From Rhizobium rhododendri (GTDB lineage: Bacteria > Pseudomonadota > Alphaproteobacteria > Rhizobiales > Rhizobiaceae), in the NCBI RefSeq assembly GCF_007000325.2, contig NZ_CP117267.1, positions 186,001-250,000 of the forward strand: 64,000 nt of DNA, read 5' to 3'. Of this stretch, positions 44,931 through 55,510 are shown piece by piece. The stretch's first letter is position 1. Each line of letters begins with the position of its first letter. The position numbers and the translations under genes are program-made. The notes under the pieces are model-generated. The model was not told the origin of the DNA and did no database searches. It saw only the letters and a list, made by a program, of their open reading frames with translations.

Positions 44931-45441
44931 CGCCAGCGCTTCCACCACGGAAGGAATGTGCGAGCGGGAAATCCAGGCGGCGGCGCTGAAATACGGAATT
45001 CCCGAAGGCATACTCTACTCGGTCGGGTTGACCGAAACGGGCCGCAAGGGCTCCCTCTACCCCTTCGCCATGAATATCGAAGGCAAGCCATTTTTCCCGG
45101 CATCTGAAAATGCGGCACTGCAGCTCTTCGCGCAAGCGCATCAGAGCGGTGCCAAATTGATCGATATTGGTTGTATGCAGATCAACCAATACTTTCATGG
45201 CGAGAACTTCGCGTCGGTCGAGGCGATGTTCGATCCGCACAGCAATGTCGAATATGCGGCCAAGTTTTTGAGCGTTTTGCACGACAAGCACGAGACCTGG
45301 ACGATGGCGGTGGCGCGCTATCATGCGGGTCCGAACAACAACCCGGCGCAGAAGGTTTACGTCTGTCGGGTGATCGCCAATCTCGTCGCCACCGGTTACG
45401 GAAAATGGACGCCTAACGCAGCCACATTTTGCCGGGAATGA
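44842..45441 (+). CDS. Flagellar-cluster lytic transglycosylase (SLT domain)
   Basis: The 199-residue protein has a signal peptide (about 8-33) and a soluble-lytic-transglycosylase fold: catalytic Glu in VGLTETGRKG, then IDIGCMQINQYFHG and AVARYHAGPNNNP. Cys pairs (CERE, GCMQ, YVCRV, TFCRE) suggest disulfides. It probably opens peptidoglycan for the rod, replacing the muramidase domain missing from the rod-binding protein at 55511. The start ATG overlaps fliK by about 90 bases; another ATG at 44794 is possible. Confidence 0.85.
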   Translation: MVSRAQATWVRTIALLAVLSGLVPGASISDASASTTEGMCEREIQAAALKYGIPEGILYSVGLTETGRKGSLYPFAMNIEGKPFFPASENAALQLFAQAHQSGAKLIDIGCMQINQYFHGENFASVEAMFDPHSNVEYAAKFLSVLHDKHETWTMAVARYHAGPNNNPAQKVYVCRVIANLVATGYGKWTPNAATFCRE

Positions 45442-45722
45442 CCCCCGATAAAGTTGTATTAATGCCACATTTTAGCGCTTCTCAATATGGCGAGAACGTG
45501 AACGAAAAAGGCATGGCAATAGCCGTCTTCAAAATGTATTAATTTTTCCACCGCTTTCTTGTGTTAAAATGATGCGCCACCCACTAGATGTGGTTCAAAT
45601 CGGGGCGTCAAACTTAAGCAATTATTAACTCTCGCCACTCACTTCCCACAGTTGTTCGCGATTCGCTCGATTCGTACCCATAGCGACATTGGAAACATCC
45701 ACAACTGATTCGGAGGCGGCGA
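45442..45722. promoter_or_regulatory. rem upstream region with repeated TGTATTAAT
   Basis: This AT-rich 281-base gap precedes rem. TGTATTAAT occurs twice, at 45455-45463 and 45535-45543, exactly 80 bases apart. In S. meliloti rem is activated by VisN/VisR, so this is the place to look for their binding site. No gene is visible. Confidence 0.45.
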
Positions 45723-46394
45723 ATGATCGTAGTGGTTGACGAACGCGGACTTGTTAAAGACGGCTACACATCTCTCTTTGGGCGAGAGGGAATTCCTTCA
45801 ACGGGGTTCGACCCCGAGGAGTTCGGCGAGTGGGTCCAGACGGCAGCAGATAGCGATATCGCGGCAGTCGAGGCCTTCCTCATCGGCCAGGGCGAGCATG
45901 TACATCAGCTCCCCCGGGCGATCCGCGATCGGACACTTGCGCCGGTCATCGCGGTCAGCGATCACCCCTCGCTTGAAGCGACGCTTGCACTTTTTGATTG
46001 TGGTGTCGACGATGTCGTCCGCAAGCCAGTGCACCCTCGCGAGATCCTGGCACGGGCAGCGGCCATCCGCCGTCGCCTGAAGGCCGTTGCAAATTTCACC
46101 GACGTCGGTGCCATCCGGGTTTTCTCCGATGGCCGCGATCCGGAAGTGCACGGCGAAGTTTTCGCCCTGCCGCGCCGCGAGCGCCGCATCTTGGAATATC
46201 TGATTTCCAACCGCGGACGTCGCGTCACCAAGACCCAGATCTTCAACGCGATCTACGGCATCTTCGACGAAGAAGTCGAAGAGAACGTCGTCGAAAGCCA
46301 TATCTCCAAGCTGCGCAAGAAGCTGCGCAGGAAGCTCGGCTTCGACCCGGTCGATTCCAAGCGTTTCCTTGGCTACTGCATCGACTGGAGCTAA
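45723..46394 (+). CDS. rem: Orphan OmpR-type activator Rem
   Basis: The 223-residue protein has a degenerate receiver domain (1-120) and an OmpR/PhoB winged helix (about 128-222: [39 protein letters not shown]). The phosphoacceptor position reads Glu50 (AAVEAFLIG) and no kinase gene is nearby, in line with phosphorylation-independent control of Rem. In S. meliloti Rem is class IB: it is turned on by VisNR and activates class II flagellar genes in exponential growth. Confidence 0.92.
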   Translation: MIVVVDERGLVKDGYTSLFGREGIPSTGFDPEEFGEWVQTAADSDIAAVEAFLIGQGEHVHQLPRAIRDRTLAPVIAVSDHPSLEATLALFDCGVDDVVRKPVHPREILARAAAIRRRLKAVANFTDVGAIRVFSDGRDPEVHGEVFALPRRERRILEYLISNRGRRVTKTQIFNAIYGIFDEEVEENVVESHISKLRKKLRRKLGFDPVDSKRFLGYCIDWS

Positions 46395-46404
46395 GCCTGC
46401 GGCT

Positions 46405-46433
46405 TCGACTGGGAATGATTTCCAGTCGATTTT
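46405..46433 (+). terminator. Probable terminator after rem
   Basis: TCGACTGG and CCAGTCGA form an 8-bp stem with a nine-base loop, followed by four T, 10 bases after the rem stop. Confidence 0.6.
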
Positions 46434-46544
46434 GAACTACCCGAAAAGCCGCCTCATGATGATCTGCTTTTCCTCTCCCCACCAGACAGCTTCACGCAAG
46501 GCCCATTGATTAGTCTTGCGATAACGGGAAAACGAGGATTTCAG

Positions 46545-47810
46545 ATGAGTCTTTTCGGTAGCATGAAGACGGCGGTTTCGGGGATGAATGCCCAAGCAAA
46601 CCGCTTGAGCACGGTCTCCGACAACATCGCCAATTCGGCAACGACGGGCTACAAGTCCTCGTCGACAAGCTTTTCATCGCTCGTCCTGCCGACCACGGCC
46701 GGCACTTACAGTTCCGGTGGTGTTGCCACCTCGGTACAGTATGCGATTTCACAGCAGGGCGGTCTCTCCTACACCTCGTCCACGACGGACTTGGCCATCC
46801 AGGGCGAAGGATTTTTCGTCGTCCAGGATGCGGCCGGAACCCCTTACCTGACACGCGCCGGTGACTTTTCGCCGGATGCAAACGGCAACCTGGTCAATGC
46901 TGCGGGCTACAGCCTTATGGGTTATTCCTACGGCTCCGGTTCGCCGTCGGTGGTCGTCAACGGCTTTGATGGTCTCGTGCCAATCAATACGGAATCCCAG
47001 GGCCTGACGGCTGTCGCATCCACCACAGCTTCGTTCTCCGGCAATCTCGATTCGACAGCGGCAGTCGCCACCGGTAACTTGCCCGCAAGCAACACGGCTC
47101 CGGTGACAACCGATACCAAGAAGACTTCGCTGATTGCCTACGATACCCAGGGCAACAAGGTGCAGTACGACTTCTACTACACGAAGACGGCGGCTGATAC
47201 CTGGGACGTCTCGGTCTATCGCGGCTCCGATGCCGCCACCGGCGGCACGTCATCCTTTCCGTATTCATCTGCAGCAGTCGGCTCCGGGACGTTGGCCTTC
47301 GATTCCAGCGGCAAGATTACCAGTGGTGGTACGCTTGCCATCAGCGACCCCAATGCTGTCAGTGGTACACAAGACATCGCTGTCGACATCTCGGGCTTCT
47401 CGCAGCTCGCCGCCTCTTTCGGCGCGACCGGCAAGGCAGACGGTCAGGCACCGAGCGCAGTCAACAAGGTCACCGTCGGCACCGATGGCACCGTAACGGC
47501 GCAATATGCAGACGGCACCAGCAAGCCACTGTATCGCATTCCGCTGGCGAATGTGGCGAGCCCGGACAATCTGACGGTTCTCAGCGGCAACGTTTACTCC
47601 GCCAATGGACAGTCAGGCGTGACGGTCACCGGTTTCCCGCAGTCGAGCGGTCTTGGCTACATCCAGGCAGGGGCGTTGGAAGAATCCAACGTCGATCTCG
47701 CCGGCGAACTGACGACGATGATCCAGGCACAGAAAAGCTATACGGCGAATTCCAAGGTGTTTCAGACCGGTTCGGATCTGATGGACGTTCTTGTGAACCT
47801 CGTCCGATAA
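46545..47810 (+). CDS. flgE: Flagellar hook protein FlgE
   Basis: The 421-residue hook subunit has the axial N-terminal motif (MSLFGSMKTAVSGMNAQANR; VSDNIANSATTGYKSSSTSF), hook beta domains in the centre and the C-terminal motif (LTTMIQAQKSYTANSKVFQT). I chose the ATG at 46545 with GAGGA upstream; the frame reaches a TTG 13 codons earlier. It opens the hook-filament operon after rem. Confidence 0.94.
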   Translation: MSLFGSMKTAVSGMNAQANRLSTVSDNIANSATTGYKSSSTSFSSLVLPTTAGTYSSGGVATSVQYAISQQGGLSYTSSTTDLAIQGEGFFVVQDAAGTPYLTRAGDFSPDANGNLVNAAGYSLMGYSYGSGSPSVVVNGFDGLVPINTESQGLTAVASTTASFSGNLDSTAAVATGNLPASNTAPVTTDTKKTSLIAYDTQGNKVQYDFYYTKTAADTWDVSVYRGSDAATGGTSSFPYSSAAVGSGTLAFDSSGKITSGGTLAISDPNAVSGTQDIAVDISGFSQLAASFGATGKADGQAPSAVNKVTVGTDGTVTAQYADGTSKPLYRIPLANVASPDNLTVLSGNVYSANGQSGVTVTGFPQSSGLGYIQAGALEESNVDLAGELTTMIQAQKSYTANSKVFQTGSDLMDVLVNLVR

Positions 47811-47831
47811 TAAATTAAGGTACTGCCGAGC

Positions 47832-49298
47832 ATGACACTCACCCAGGCACTCAATACCGCGCAGGCGATCTTCAACAACACGGGCAAGCAAAGCGCCGTC
47901 GTGTCGAACAACATCGCCAACTCCAGCAACGCGGATTACACCCGACGTCAGGCGATGACTACCATCTCCGCCGACGGTGCGACGGTGGTACAGATTGCCC
48001 GCTCGGCAGAACCCTCGCTTCAGCGCCAGCTGCTGGCGTCAACCTCGGCAGATGCCGCCCAGCAGCGGCTTCTGACCGGCCTCGGCGATATCCAGTCGAC
48101 GATCGGCGGCAACGACAGCGAGACAGCGCCGTCAACCTACCTTGCCAATTTCCGAGAGGCTCTCCAGGCTTATGCTGCGGCCCCGAACAGCAACACGACA
48201 GCGCAGGCCGCTGTGACGGCGGCCCAGGACGTTGCAAATTCGCTGAACCAGTCTACTGCATCGGTGCAGACCATCCGCACCAATGCCGACAAGGAAATCG
48301 CTACCACTGTCGGTACGCTGAACTCACTGCTCGGCCAGTTCCAGACCGCCAACGATGCCGTCAAGACGGCGACGGGCTCGGGCGCAGACGCCAACAACGC
48401 GCTCGATCAGCGCGATGCGATCCTCAAGCAGATCTCTTCCATCGTAGGGGTCAAGACGGTCAATCGCGCTAACGGCGACATGGCACTGTATACGTCTGAC
48501 GGCGCGACCCTGTTTGAAACACTTCCCCGGGCAGTCACCTTCACCCCGACCAATGGCTATTCGGCCGGTAGCCCCAGCAACAGCGTCTATATCGACGGCG
48601 TTGCCCTCGCACCGGGAAGTGGCGCCAACACCACGGCCAAGGGTACGCTGCAGGCTCTGCTTCAGATCCGCGACGTCGAGGCACCGACCTATCAGAAGCA
48701 ACTGGACGAGATCGGCCGCGGCCTGGTCACGATGTTCTCCGAGACCAACACGACGGATGGTTCCAAGCTCCCGGGCCTGTTCACTTATACGGACTCCGGC
48801 GGCAATCCGGGCGACACGCCGACATCGGCTACCGTTATCGACGGCATGGCTGCCTCGATCACCGTCAATCCGGCGGTCATTACCTCGGCGGGCGGCAACC
48901 CGAACCTTCTGCGCGATGGTGGTATCAACGGTACCGACTACGTCAACAATACGTCCGGCGACGCAGGCTATTCAACGCAGCTGGATGCTTACGACACGGC
49001 AATGGGCACAGCCATAGATTTCGATCCCAGCGCCGGCGTCGACAGCAATTCCAGCATCATGGATTTTGCATCGAACTCAGTCGGCTGGGTGGAAAGCGAA
49101 CGCAGCGCCGCATCGACCGCAGCTGAAAATACGGCAGCTTCCTCGTCTCGCTCGACGGAAGCCTATTCGAACGGAACGGGGGTCAACCTCGACGAAGAAC
49201 TCACTTTGATGATGGACATCGAGCAGTCCTACAAGGCCGGCACAAAAATCCTGAGCGCGGTCAACGATATGCTCACTGCCCTCCTTCAACTGAACTGA
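47832..49298 (+). CDS. flgK: Hook-filament junction protein FlgK
   Basis: The 488-residue HAP1 has conserved ends (VVSNNIANSSNADYTRRQAM; LTLMMDIEQSYKAGTKILSA) and a central variable domain. It caps the hook and joins it to the filament with FlgL. It lies 21 bases after flgE. Confidence 0.94.
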   Translation: MTLTQALNTAQAIFNNTGKQSAVVSNNIANSSNADYTRRQAMTTISADGATVVQIARSAEPSLQRQLLASTSADAAQQRLLTGLGDIQSTIGGNDSETAPSTYLANFREALQAYAAAPNSNTTAQAAVTAAQDVANSLNQSTASVQTIRTNADKEIATTVGTLNSLLGQFQTANDAVKTATGSGADANNALDQRDAILKQISSIVGVKTVNRANGDMALYTSDGATLFETLPRAVTFTPTNGYSAGSPSNSVYIDGVALAPGSGANTTAKGTLQALLQIRDVEAPTYQKQLDEIGRGLVTMFSETNTTDGSKLPGLFTYTDSGGNPGDTPTSATVIDGMAASITVNPAVITSAGGNPNLLRDGGINGTDYVNNTSGDAGYSTQLDAYDTAMGTAIDFDPSAGVDSNSSIMDFASNSVGWVESERSAASTAAENTAASSSRSTEAYSNGTGVNLDEELTLMMDIEQSYKAGTKILSAVNDMLTALLQLN

Positions 49299-49309
49299 CG
49301 GGTTAAGCC

Positions 49310-50368
49310 ATGAAACTCTCCGCCATCTCAAGTAGTGCCATTCAGAACGCCATGCGGCTGACGATCAAGCAGTCGCAGAACGAGATGACCAAGGCCTCTC
49401 TGGAGGCAACGACTGGCGTCTATGCCGACATGGGCGTATCGCTGGGTGGCAACATCTCGCAGAGCATCGACATGACGCGCGACGTTTCCCGTCTCGACTC
49501 GCTTACGGCCAGCAATTCCACGGCGGCGGCGCGCATGACCGCGACGCAAAGCGGGCTTGCGGATATGACGAGCCAGTCGCAGACATTCCTGGATCAGCTG
49601 GTAGCCTTGCAGGGCAATCAAGATGCAAGCAGCATCGCGCTGTCCCAGACCACGGCAACATCGACGATCTCCTCCTTCGTTGCCGACGCAAACACGCAGC
49701 TGAACGGTCAGTACATCTTTGCGGGCACCAATACCGACGTCCAGCCCGTCACCGATCAGACCACGGCCGCAACGGCAGCAATACAGTCGGCACTCACAGA
49801 CTACATGGCGGCCCAGTCGCCACCGGTGACTGCCAAGAGCGACCTGACTGCCGACCAGATGAACGATTTCATCAGCACCAAGGTGCAGCCGATGTTCCTG
49901 GACGACACGTCGCCGGCCCCGAACTGGAGCAGCTGGTCGAGTGCTTCCGACCAGAACATGACAAGCCGGATCAACAACTCCGAAGTGATCGAGACGTCGA
50001 CGAACAGCAACGCTTCCGGCATGCGCTACATGGCGCTGTCGGCCACGGTCGCAAAGGCGCTGATGGGAACCGATATCAGCAAGGCGGCGCTGAACGCGGT
50101 GACGACGAACGCCATCAGCTTCGCCCGCCAGGGCATCGACGGCATGAATGCGCAGGCCAGCCAGCTTGGCCTGTCGCAGTCCCGGGTCACCAAGGCGAAC
50201 GACGCCATCAGTGCCCAGAAGGACATCATCAACAACCGGATCGTCGACCTCCAGGGCGTCGATCCATACGAGGCATCTACCAAGGTCAACAGTTTGGAAA
50301 CCCAGCTGCAGACTGCCTACACCATAGTCTCGAAAATTCAGCAGTTGAGTCTCGTAAATTACCTTTGA
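49310..50368 (+). CDS. flgL: Hook-filament junction protein FlgL
   Basis: This 352-residue HAP3 resembles flagellin in its terminal helices (MRLTIKQSQNEMTKASLEAT; LETQLQTAYTIVSKIQQLSL). It follows flgK by 11 bases. No fliD or fliS gene is in the window, as expected for alphaproteobacteria. Confidence 0.92.
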   Translation: MKLSAISSSAIQNAMRLTIKQSQNEMTKASLEATTGVYADMGVSLGGNISQSIDMTRDVSRLDSLTASNSTAAARMTATQSGLADMTSQSQTFLDQLVALQGNQDASSIALSQTTATSTISSFVADANTQLNGQYIFAGTNTDVQPVTDQTTAATAAIQSALTDYMAAQSPPVTAKSDLTADQMNDFISTKVQPMFLDDTSPAPNWSSWSSASDQNMTSRINNSEVIETSTNSNASGMRYMALSATVAKALMGTDISKAALNAVTTNAISFARQGIDGMNAQASQLGLSQSRVTKANDAISAQKDIINNRIVDLQGVDPYEASTKVNSLETQLQTAYTIVSKIQQLSLVNYL

Positions 50369-50405
50369 TGATCAAAGGGGCGTAATGACCAGGAAGGATG
50401 CATGA

Positions 50406-50753
50406 ATGTATCAGTTCTCATATGCAGAAATCATGCAGGACGCAGTGGCCGACGCCAAGGAGCGGGAACGCCAGGTCCTTGATCGGTCGGTCGCTCTTCT
50501 GACGGCTGCGATGCAAAAAGAAAAATACGGTCGAGAATCGATCGAGGCACTTTTTTACACAAGACGTGTCTGGGTTGCCTTCATCGAGGATCTCAAGAAC
50601 CCCGAAAATCAGCTTGATGTCACCCTGCGTGCGAACCTTATCTCTATCGCCATCTGGATCTTGAAGGAATGCGACAGGATCAGGCGACGGAAGTCGACAA
50701 ACTACCAGGGTATCATCGACGTCACAACCATCATCAGGGATGGACTTAAATGA
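50406..50753 (+). CDS. flaF: Flagellin biosynthesis regulator FlaF
   Basis: The 115-residue soluble helical protein has the FlaF signature ([30 protein letters not shown]). In Caulobacter and Brucella FlaF is needed for flagellin production, binds flagellin as a chaperone and acts opposite FlbT. It overlaps flbT by 4 bases (ATGA). Confidence 0.93.
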   Translation: MYQFSYAEIMQDAVADAKERERQVLDRSVALLTAAMQKEKYGRESIEALFYTRRVWVAFIEDLKNPENQLDVTLRANLISIAIWILKECDRIRRRKSTNYQGIIDVTTIIRDGLK

Positions 50754-51199
50754 AAAGTACACTTCGCATATCGCTTAAAGCCGGCGAACGGATCTTCATC
50801 AACGGAGCCGTGCTGCGCGTCGACCGCAAGGTCGCTCTCGAATTCCTGAACGACGTGACATTCCTCCTGGAAAACCACGTTCTCCAGCCCGAGGACGCAA
50901 CGACTCCATTGCGCCAGCTCTATTTCATCGCCCAGATGATCCTGATCAATCCGGAAGGCAAGGATCAGTCGACGGTGCTGTTCCGCAAGTCGATCGTCAT
51001 GCTGCTCAGCTGCTTCAAGAATGAAGAAGTCCTGGCCGAACTGAAGCGCATCGACGGGCTGGTCGCGACCGGCAAGGCATTCGATGCACTGAAGTCTATC
51101 CGCGGCCTCTACGTCGTTGAAGACAGCATCCTCAACAGCCCGGAAATGCCGGCTGCCACCATTGAGCAGATCCGCCGAGAAATCGCACCATGGCGGTAA
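50750..51199 (+). CDS. flbT: Flagellin mRNA regulator FlbT
   Basis: The 149-residue protein has conserved FlbT blocks ([38 protein letters not shown]). In Caulobacter FlbT acts on the 5' leader of fljK flagellin mRNA to limit its translation and stability until the hook is built. The hairpin leaders of four flagellin genes in this window are the obvious candidate targets. It overlaps flgD by 10 bases. Confidence 0.93.
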   Translation: MKSTLRISLKAGERIFINGAVLRVDRKVALEFLNDVTFLLENHVLQPEDATTPLRQLYFIAQMILINPEGKDQSTVLFRKSIVMLLSCFKNEEVLAELKRIDGLVATGKAFDALKSIRGLYVVEDSILNSPEMPAATIEQIRREIAPWR

Positions 51200-51705
51200 C
51201 ACCAGTCAGCACCGTCGCAGGTGCTACCGCGACGGGGGCCACGGCAACTGCTACCGCCACGGGGACAAGCAGCGCCGCAGCAACCAACGCGACGACTGCG
51301 GCGGCAAGCGCATCGCTGAACTACAACGACTTCCTTCAGCTGCTGATTGCCCAGATGAAGACGCAGGATCCGACGTCACCGATGGACGCCAGCGCGCAGA
51401 TCTCGCAGCTCGCCAGCTTCTCGCAGGTGGAACAGCAGATCAAGACGAACGCCCATCTGGAAACTGTCCTGTCGAACCAGATGCTGTCCCAGGCGGCAAG
51501 CTACGTCGGCAAGACGATCGTCAGCGCCGATGCCACGGTAACCGGCGTCGTCAAGGAAGTCAGCGTCTATTCGGACGGTATCCTTGCAATTACCGCTGCC
51601 GGCGATAAGGTCCTGATACAGCCGGGAATCAGTGTCACCGACGGAACAGTGGTGAAGCCGACAGGCACGAGCACGACGACAGACACCGCTTCGACAGCCA
51701 AATAG
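51190..51705 (+). CDS. flgD: Hook cap protein FlgD
   Basis: The 171-residue hook scaffold has an Ala/Thr-rich N-terminus and the FlgD core ([33 protein letters not shown]). It is shorter than enteric FlgD (about 230), since the C-terminal Tudor/FnIII part is reduced to the stretch around residues 95-150. Confidence 0.92.
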   Translation: MAVTPVSTVAGATATGATATATATGTSSAAATNATTAAASASLNYNDFLQLLIAQMKTQDPTSPMDASAQISQLASFSQVEQQIKTNAHLETVLSNQMLSQAASYVGKTIVSADATVTGVVKEVSVYSDGILAITAAGDKVLIQPGISVTDGTVVKPTGTSTTTDTASTAK

Positions 51706-51816
51706 AGCTTTCGATCTGGCTTCAGTCACTCCTGCTGTGGAGGTCCACTGAAACCGAAAATATATTGGCGCGGTCGCGGCTGGCGAGCGTGCCTTGAACA
51801 CAGGAAATTGGCCGAG

Positions 51817-52083
51817 ATGAACGAAGCCGATGCATTGGATATCTTTCAGGCGGCGATCTGGACCGTGCTGATATCGGCCGGTCCGGCGGTTGCCGCAGCG
51901 ATGATCGTCGGCATCGTCATTGCGCTCGTCCAAGCGCTGACGCAGGTTCAGGAAGCGACCTTGACGTTCGTGCCGAAGATTGTCGCTGTTTTCGTGACGA
52001 TCGGCATCACGGCGCCGTTTGTCGGTTCGCAGATCGGCATTTTCACTAATCTGGTCTTTTCCCGTATCCAGTCTGGCTTCTAG
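51817..52083 (+). CDS. fliQ: Flagellar export gate protein FliQ
   Basis: The 88-residue protein has two TM helices (about 12-38 and 50-78) and the family motif ALVQALTQVQEATLTFVPKI. I chose the ATG at 51817; the frame extends to a TTG at 51808. It is of standard length. A 124-base gap without recognisable features separates it from flhA. Confidence 0.93.
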   Translation: MNEADALDIFQAAIWTVLISAGPAVAAAMIVGIVIALVQALTQVQEATLTFVPKIVAVFVTIGITAPFVGSQIGIFTNLVFSRIQSGF

Positions 52084-52207
52084 CGGACCAGATCGGGCTG
52101 CAGGCGTGTGAGCCATCCTCGCGCAAGCTTCATCCCGTAACTCGACAGGAGAATACGGCAAGCGGTTCGTCCGCCGGCCTCCTCTCATGAAGAGACGGAC
52201 CTGAAGA

Positions 52208-54295
52208 ATGGCGTTACCTCCTTCGCTGCCCCTGCCGAAAGTCGCCCCGAGTTTCCGCGACGTAGGATTTGCCGTCGGCATCGTCTCGATGCTCTGCATC
52301 CTGTTCCTGCCGATCCCGCCGTTCCTCATCGACATGGGCCTGGCTTTCTCGATCGCGCTGTCCGTCCTCATCCTGATGGTCGCGCTGTGGATCCAGAAGC
52401 CGCTTGAATTCTCGTCGTTCCCGACCATTCTTCTGATCGCCACGATGACCCGCCTGGCGCTGAATATCGCGACGACGCGCGTGATCCTGGCCCATGGCTA
52501 CGAGGGCGACTATGCGGCCGGCGGCGTTATTGCAGGCTTCGCCAATCTCGTCATGTCCGGCGACTTCGTCATCGGACTGATCGTCTTCCTGATTCTCATC
52601 ACCATCAACTTCATAGTCATCACCAAGGGTGCAACGCGTATCGCTGAAGTCGGCGCCCGCTTCACCCTCGATGCCATTCCCGGCAAGCAGATGGCCATCG
52701 ACGCCGACCTTTCGGCCGGCCTCATCGACGAGCGAGAGGCACAGCGCCGGCGCAAGGAGCTGGAAGAGGAGAGTTCCTTCTTCGGCGCGATGGACGGTGC
52801 GTCGAAGTTCGTGCGCGGCGATGCGGTCGCCGGCCTGATCATCACCTCGATCAACATCTTCGGCGGCATCATCATCGGCTATTTCCGCCATGGCATGCCG
52901 ATCGGCCAGGCGGCCGATGTGTTCGTCAAGCTTTCGGTCGGTGACGGCCTTGTGGCGCAGATGCCGGCGCTGATCATCTCGCTTGCAGCCGGCCTGCTCG
53001 TTTCGCGCGGCGGCACGTCAGGGTCCACCGACCAGGCCGTCGTCAACCAGCTGAGCGGCTATCCTCGTGCGCTCGGCGTTGCCGCCGGCATGATGTGCCT
53101 GCTGGCTATCATGCCCGGACTTCCGTTCATTCCGTTCATCACACTTGGCGGCATCATGGGCGCCGGCGCCTGGTTCATCCCGCGCCAGGCAGAGGCTCTC
53201 AACAAGCTCCGCCGCGACGCCGAAGAACAGAAGGTCAGCCAGTCCAAGGATCTCGAGAAGGATTCGGTCAAGAACGTCCTCAAGACCTCCGAGATCGAGC
53301 TGGCACTCGGCAAGATCGTCTCGACAAGGCTGCTCGGCGCCCATCAGGAACTGGCATTCCGCGTCGGCAAGATGCGCAAGAAGTTCGCCTCGCAATACGG
53401 CTTCGTGGTTCCGGAGATCAAGGTCACCGACGATATCTCCATTGCCGACAAATCCTACCAGATCCGAATCCACGGCACGACCATCGCGTCCAACCTGCTG
53501 CGCGTGGGCGAAGTCCTGGTGGTCACCGGCGCCGGCCGCAAGCCGACCGTTCCGGGCGACGATATCCGCGAACCAGCCTTCGGCATGCCGGCCGTCTCGG
53601 TCCTCGAAGCCTTCACGGAAGACCTCAAGCGCGAAGGCTTCCAGCCGATCGACAACGTCTCGGTGGTGCTCACCCACATGAGCGAAGTCATCCGGAACAA
53701 CCTTCCGGCGCTGCTGTCCTACAAGGACGTCAAGATCCTGATCGATCGCCTCGACCCGGAATACAAGAAGCTCGCCGATGAGATCTGCTCCTCGCACATG
53801 TCCTACTCGGGCCTGCAAGCCGTGCTGAAGCTGCTGCTTGCCGAGCGCGTGTCCATCCGCAACCTGCATCTCATTCTCGAAGCGGTCGCCGAACTGGCGC
53901 CGCATGTGCGCAAGACCGAGCAGATCGTCGAGCACGTCCGGGTCCGCATGTCGCAGCAGCTCTGCGGCGACCTTGCCGACAATGGTGTGCTGCGCGTCCT
54001 GCGGCTGGGCTCGAAATGGGATCTGGTGTTCCACCAGGCATTGAAGCGCGATCCAAAGGGCGAAATCATCGAGTTCGACATCGATCCACGCAATCTCGAG
54101 GAATTCAGCGAGCAGGCGACGCGAGTTATCCGTGAATTCATGGACAAGGGCTTGCCTTTCGTACTTGTCACGTCGCCGGAAACACGCTCCTATGTGCGCA
54201 TGATCATCGAACGCCTGTTTGCGACGCTGCCTGTCCTGTCGCATGTGGAATTGGCCAAGGGAATCGAGATCAAGATTCTGGGCGCTATTTCATGA
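52208..54295 (+). CDS. flhA: Flagellar export gate protein FlhA
   Basis: The 695-residue protein has eight TM helices in the first 330 residues, the FHIPEP signature ([20 protein letters not shown]) and a large cytoplasmic docking domain (about 345-695). It forms the nonamer ring for substrate docking and proton-driven export. It overlaps fliR by 4 bases. Confidence 0.96.
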   Translation: MALPPSLPLPKVAPSFRDVGFAVGIVSMLCILFLPIPPFLIDMGLAFSIALSVLILMVALWIQKPLEFSSFPTILLIATMTRLALNIATTRVILAHGYEGDYAAGGVIAGFANLVMSGDFVIGLIVFLILITINFIVITKGATRIAEVGARFTLDAIPGKQMAIDADLSAGLIDEREAQRRRKELEEESSFFGAMDGASKFVRGDAVAGLIITSINIFGGIIIGYFRHGMPIGQAADVFVKLSVGDGLVAQMPALIISLAAGLLVSRGGTSGSTDQAVVNQLSGYPRALGVAAGMMCLLAIMPGLPFIPFITLGGIMGAGAWFIPRQAEALNKLRRDAEEQKVSQSKDLEKDSVKNVLKTSEIELALGKIVSTRLLGAHQELAFRVGKMRKKFASQYGFVVPEIKVTDDISIADKSYQIRIHGTTIASNLLRVGEVLVVTGAGRKPTVPGDDIREPAFGMPAVSVLEAFTEDLKREGFQPIDNVSVVLTHMSEVIRNNLPALLSYKDVKILIDRLDPEYKKLADEICSSHMSYSGLQAVLKLLLAERVSIRNLHLILEAVAELAPHVRKTEQIVEHVRVRMSQQLCGDLADNGVLRVLRLGSKWDLVFHQALKRDPKGEIIEFDIDPRNLEEFSEQATRVIREFMDKGLPFVLVTSPETRSYVRMIIERLFATLPVLSHVELAKGIEIKILGAIS

Positions 54296-55044
54296 TTACA
54301 GACCCTCAGGGGACCGTCCTCGCACTCTTTTTGTGCTTCTGTCGCATCGGCGGCTGCGTGATGGTTCTCCCGGGGTTCTCATCGGCCCGCGTGCCGCAGC
54401 AGATTCGCGTGCTGCTGGCGGTGGCGCTGTCGATGGCGGTTCTGCCAGTGCTGTGGGACACTATCTATCCGAAGGCCTCACTCGGTGGGCCGCAATATGT
54501 GATGCTGATCGCCACCGAATCGCTGATCGGCGTGATGTATGGAATGATGGCCCGGCTCTATACGCTGGGATTGCAGTTCGCCGGGACGATCATCGCCATG
54601 ATGATCGGTTTGACGTCTCCGGGCGGTGCCGATCCGGTGGAAGACGGCAGCGAAACCGCCATTTCCGGCGTGATTACCTTCTGCGGCCTGATGATCCTCT
54701 TCATCATGGATTTCCACCACTACGTTTTCCGCGCGCTTATCGATTCCTACACGCTGATCCCCTTCGGCGGTCATATCGAGATGCAGGCGACGCTGATCTC
54801 TTTTACCGATACCCTGCAGGCGACCACCTACATCATGCTGCGGCTTGCCAGCCCTTTTCTGATCTACGGCCTGATGTTCCAGGTTTCGATCGGCTTCATC
54901 AATAAGCTCGCACCTCAGATCCCGGTCTACTTCATCTCTACGCCCTATCTGCTGATGGGCGGACTTTTCATGCTCTATCTCAGTCTGGCGGCGATGATCA
55001 GCCAGTTTTCCGATGCGTTCCTCAGCGTCTACAACGGTCATTAG
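54292..55044 (+). CDS. fliR: Flagellar export gate protein FliR
   Basis: The 250-residue membrane protein has about six hydrophobic segments and conserved FliR stretches ([40 protein letters not shown]). It completes the FliPQR gate with FliP (31067) and FliQ. Confidence 0.94.
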   Translation: MITDPQGTVLALFLCFCRIGGCVMVLPGFSSARVPQQIRVLLAVALSMAVLPVLWDTIYPKASLGGPQYVMLIATESLIGVMYGMMARLYTLGLQFAGTIIAMMIGLTSPGGADPVEDGSETAISGVITFCGLMILFIMDFHHYVFRALIDSYTLIPFGGHIEMQATLISFTDTLQATTYIMLRLASPFLIYGLMFQVSIGFINKLAPQIPVYFISTPYLLMGGLFMLYLSLAAMISQFSDAFLSVYNGH

Positions 55045-55059
55045 CGGGCAGGGCACGAA

Positions 55060-55479
55060 ATGGCGGAACAGAGCCGATCCAAGAAACTGAAGCGTCTCGT
55101 GGCCGTTCAGCGCCATCTGGAGCAGATGGCCGAGCAGGAGCTGGCGGAGGCCATGCGCGTGCGCGCCGAGGTCGGGCACTCCATCGACCAGGTGGTGGAT
55201 GCCATCGGCTCGATCGATGTAGTGCATATGGCCTTTGCCCAGCAATATGCCTGGCGGTTGGGTCGCCTGACACTGCGCGACCAGCAGCTTGAGGGTATGC
55301 AGGCGCTTATCGAGATGAATGTGCTGAAGGAGCGGACCAAGGCGGACCGGCTCGAGGAGCATATGATGGATGCCCGCGCCGCAGAATTACGCGAATCCGA
55401 CGACAATGCGGTCTACGATATCATCGATCAGCGATTTGCCGCCGTCGCACCAGCCTCCAGCAAGGTTCAAAAACCATAG
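55060..55479 (+). CDS. FliJ-like coiled-coil protein (candidate)
   Basis: The 139-residue highly charged protein is predicted to be almost wholly helical (KKLKRLVAVQRHLEQMAEQE; RLTLRDQQLEGMQALIEMNV). Size and long antiparallel coiled-coil character fit FliJ, the rotor-like partner of FliI, which is not otherwise found. It is 15 bases after fliR. It has no clear sequence signature, so the call is by architecture and location. Confidence 0.6.
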   Translation: MAEQSRSKKLKRLVAVQRHLEQMAEQELAEAMRVRAEVGHSIDQVVDAIGSIDVVHMAFAQQYAWRLGRLTLRDQQLEGMQALIEMNVLKERTKADRLEEHMMDARAAELRESDDNAVYDIIDQRFAAVAPASSKVQKP

Positions 55480-55510
55480 TCGTCACGAGTTCATACGAAA
55501 GGAACGTGAC

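Noticed and set aside
53018..54244. 408-residue open frame antisense to flhA
   Set aside because: Shadow of the strongly conserved flhA coding strand.
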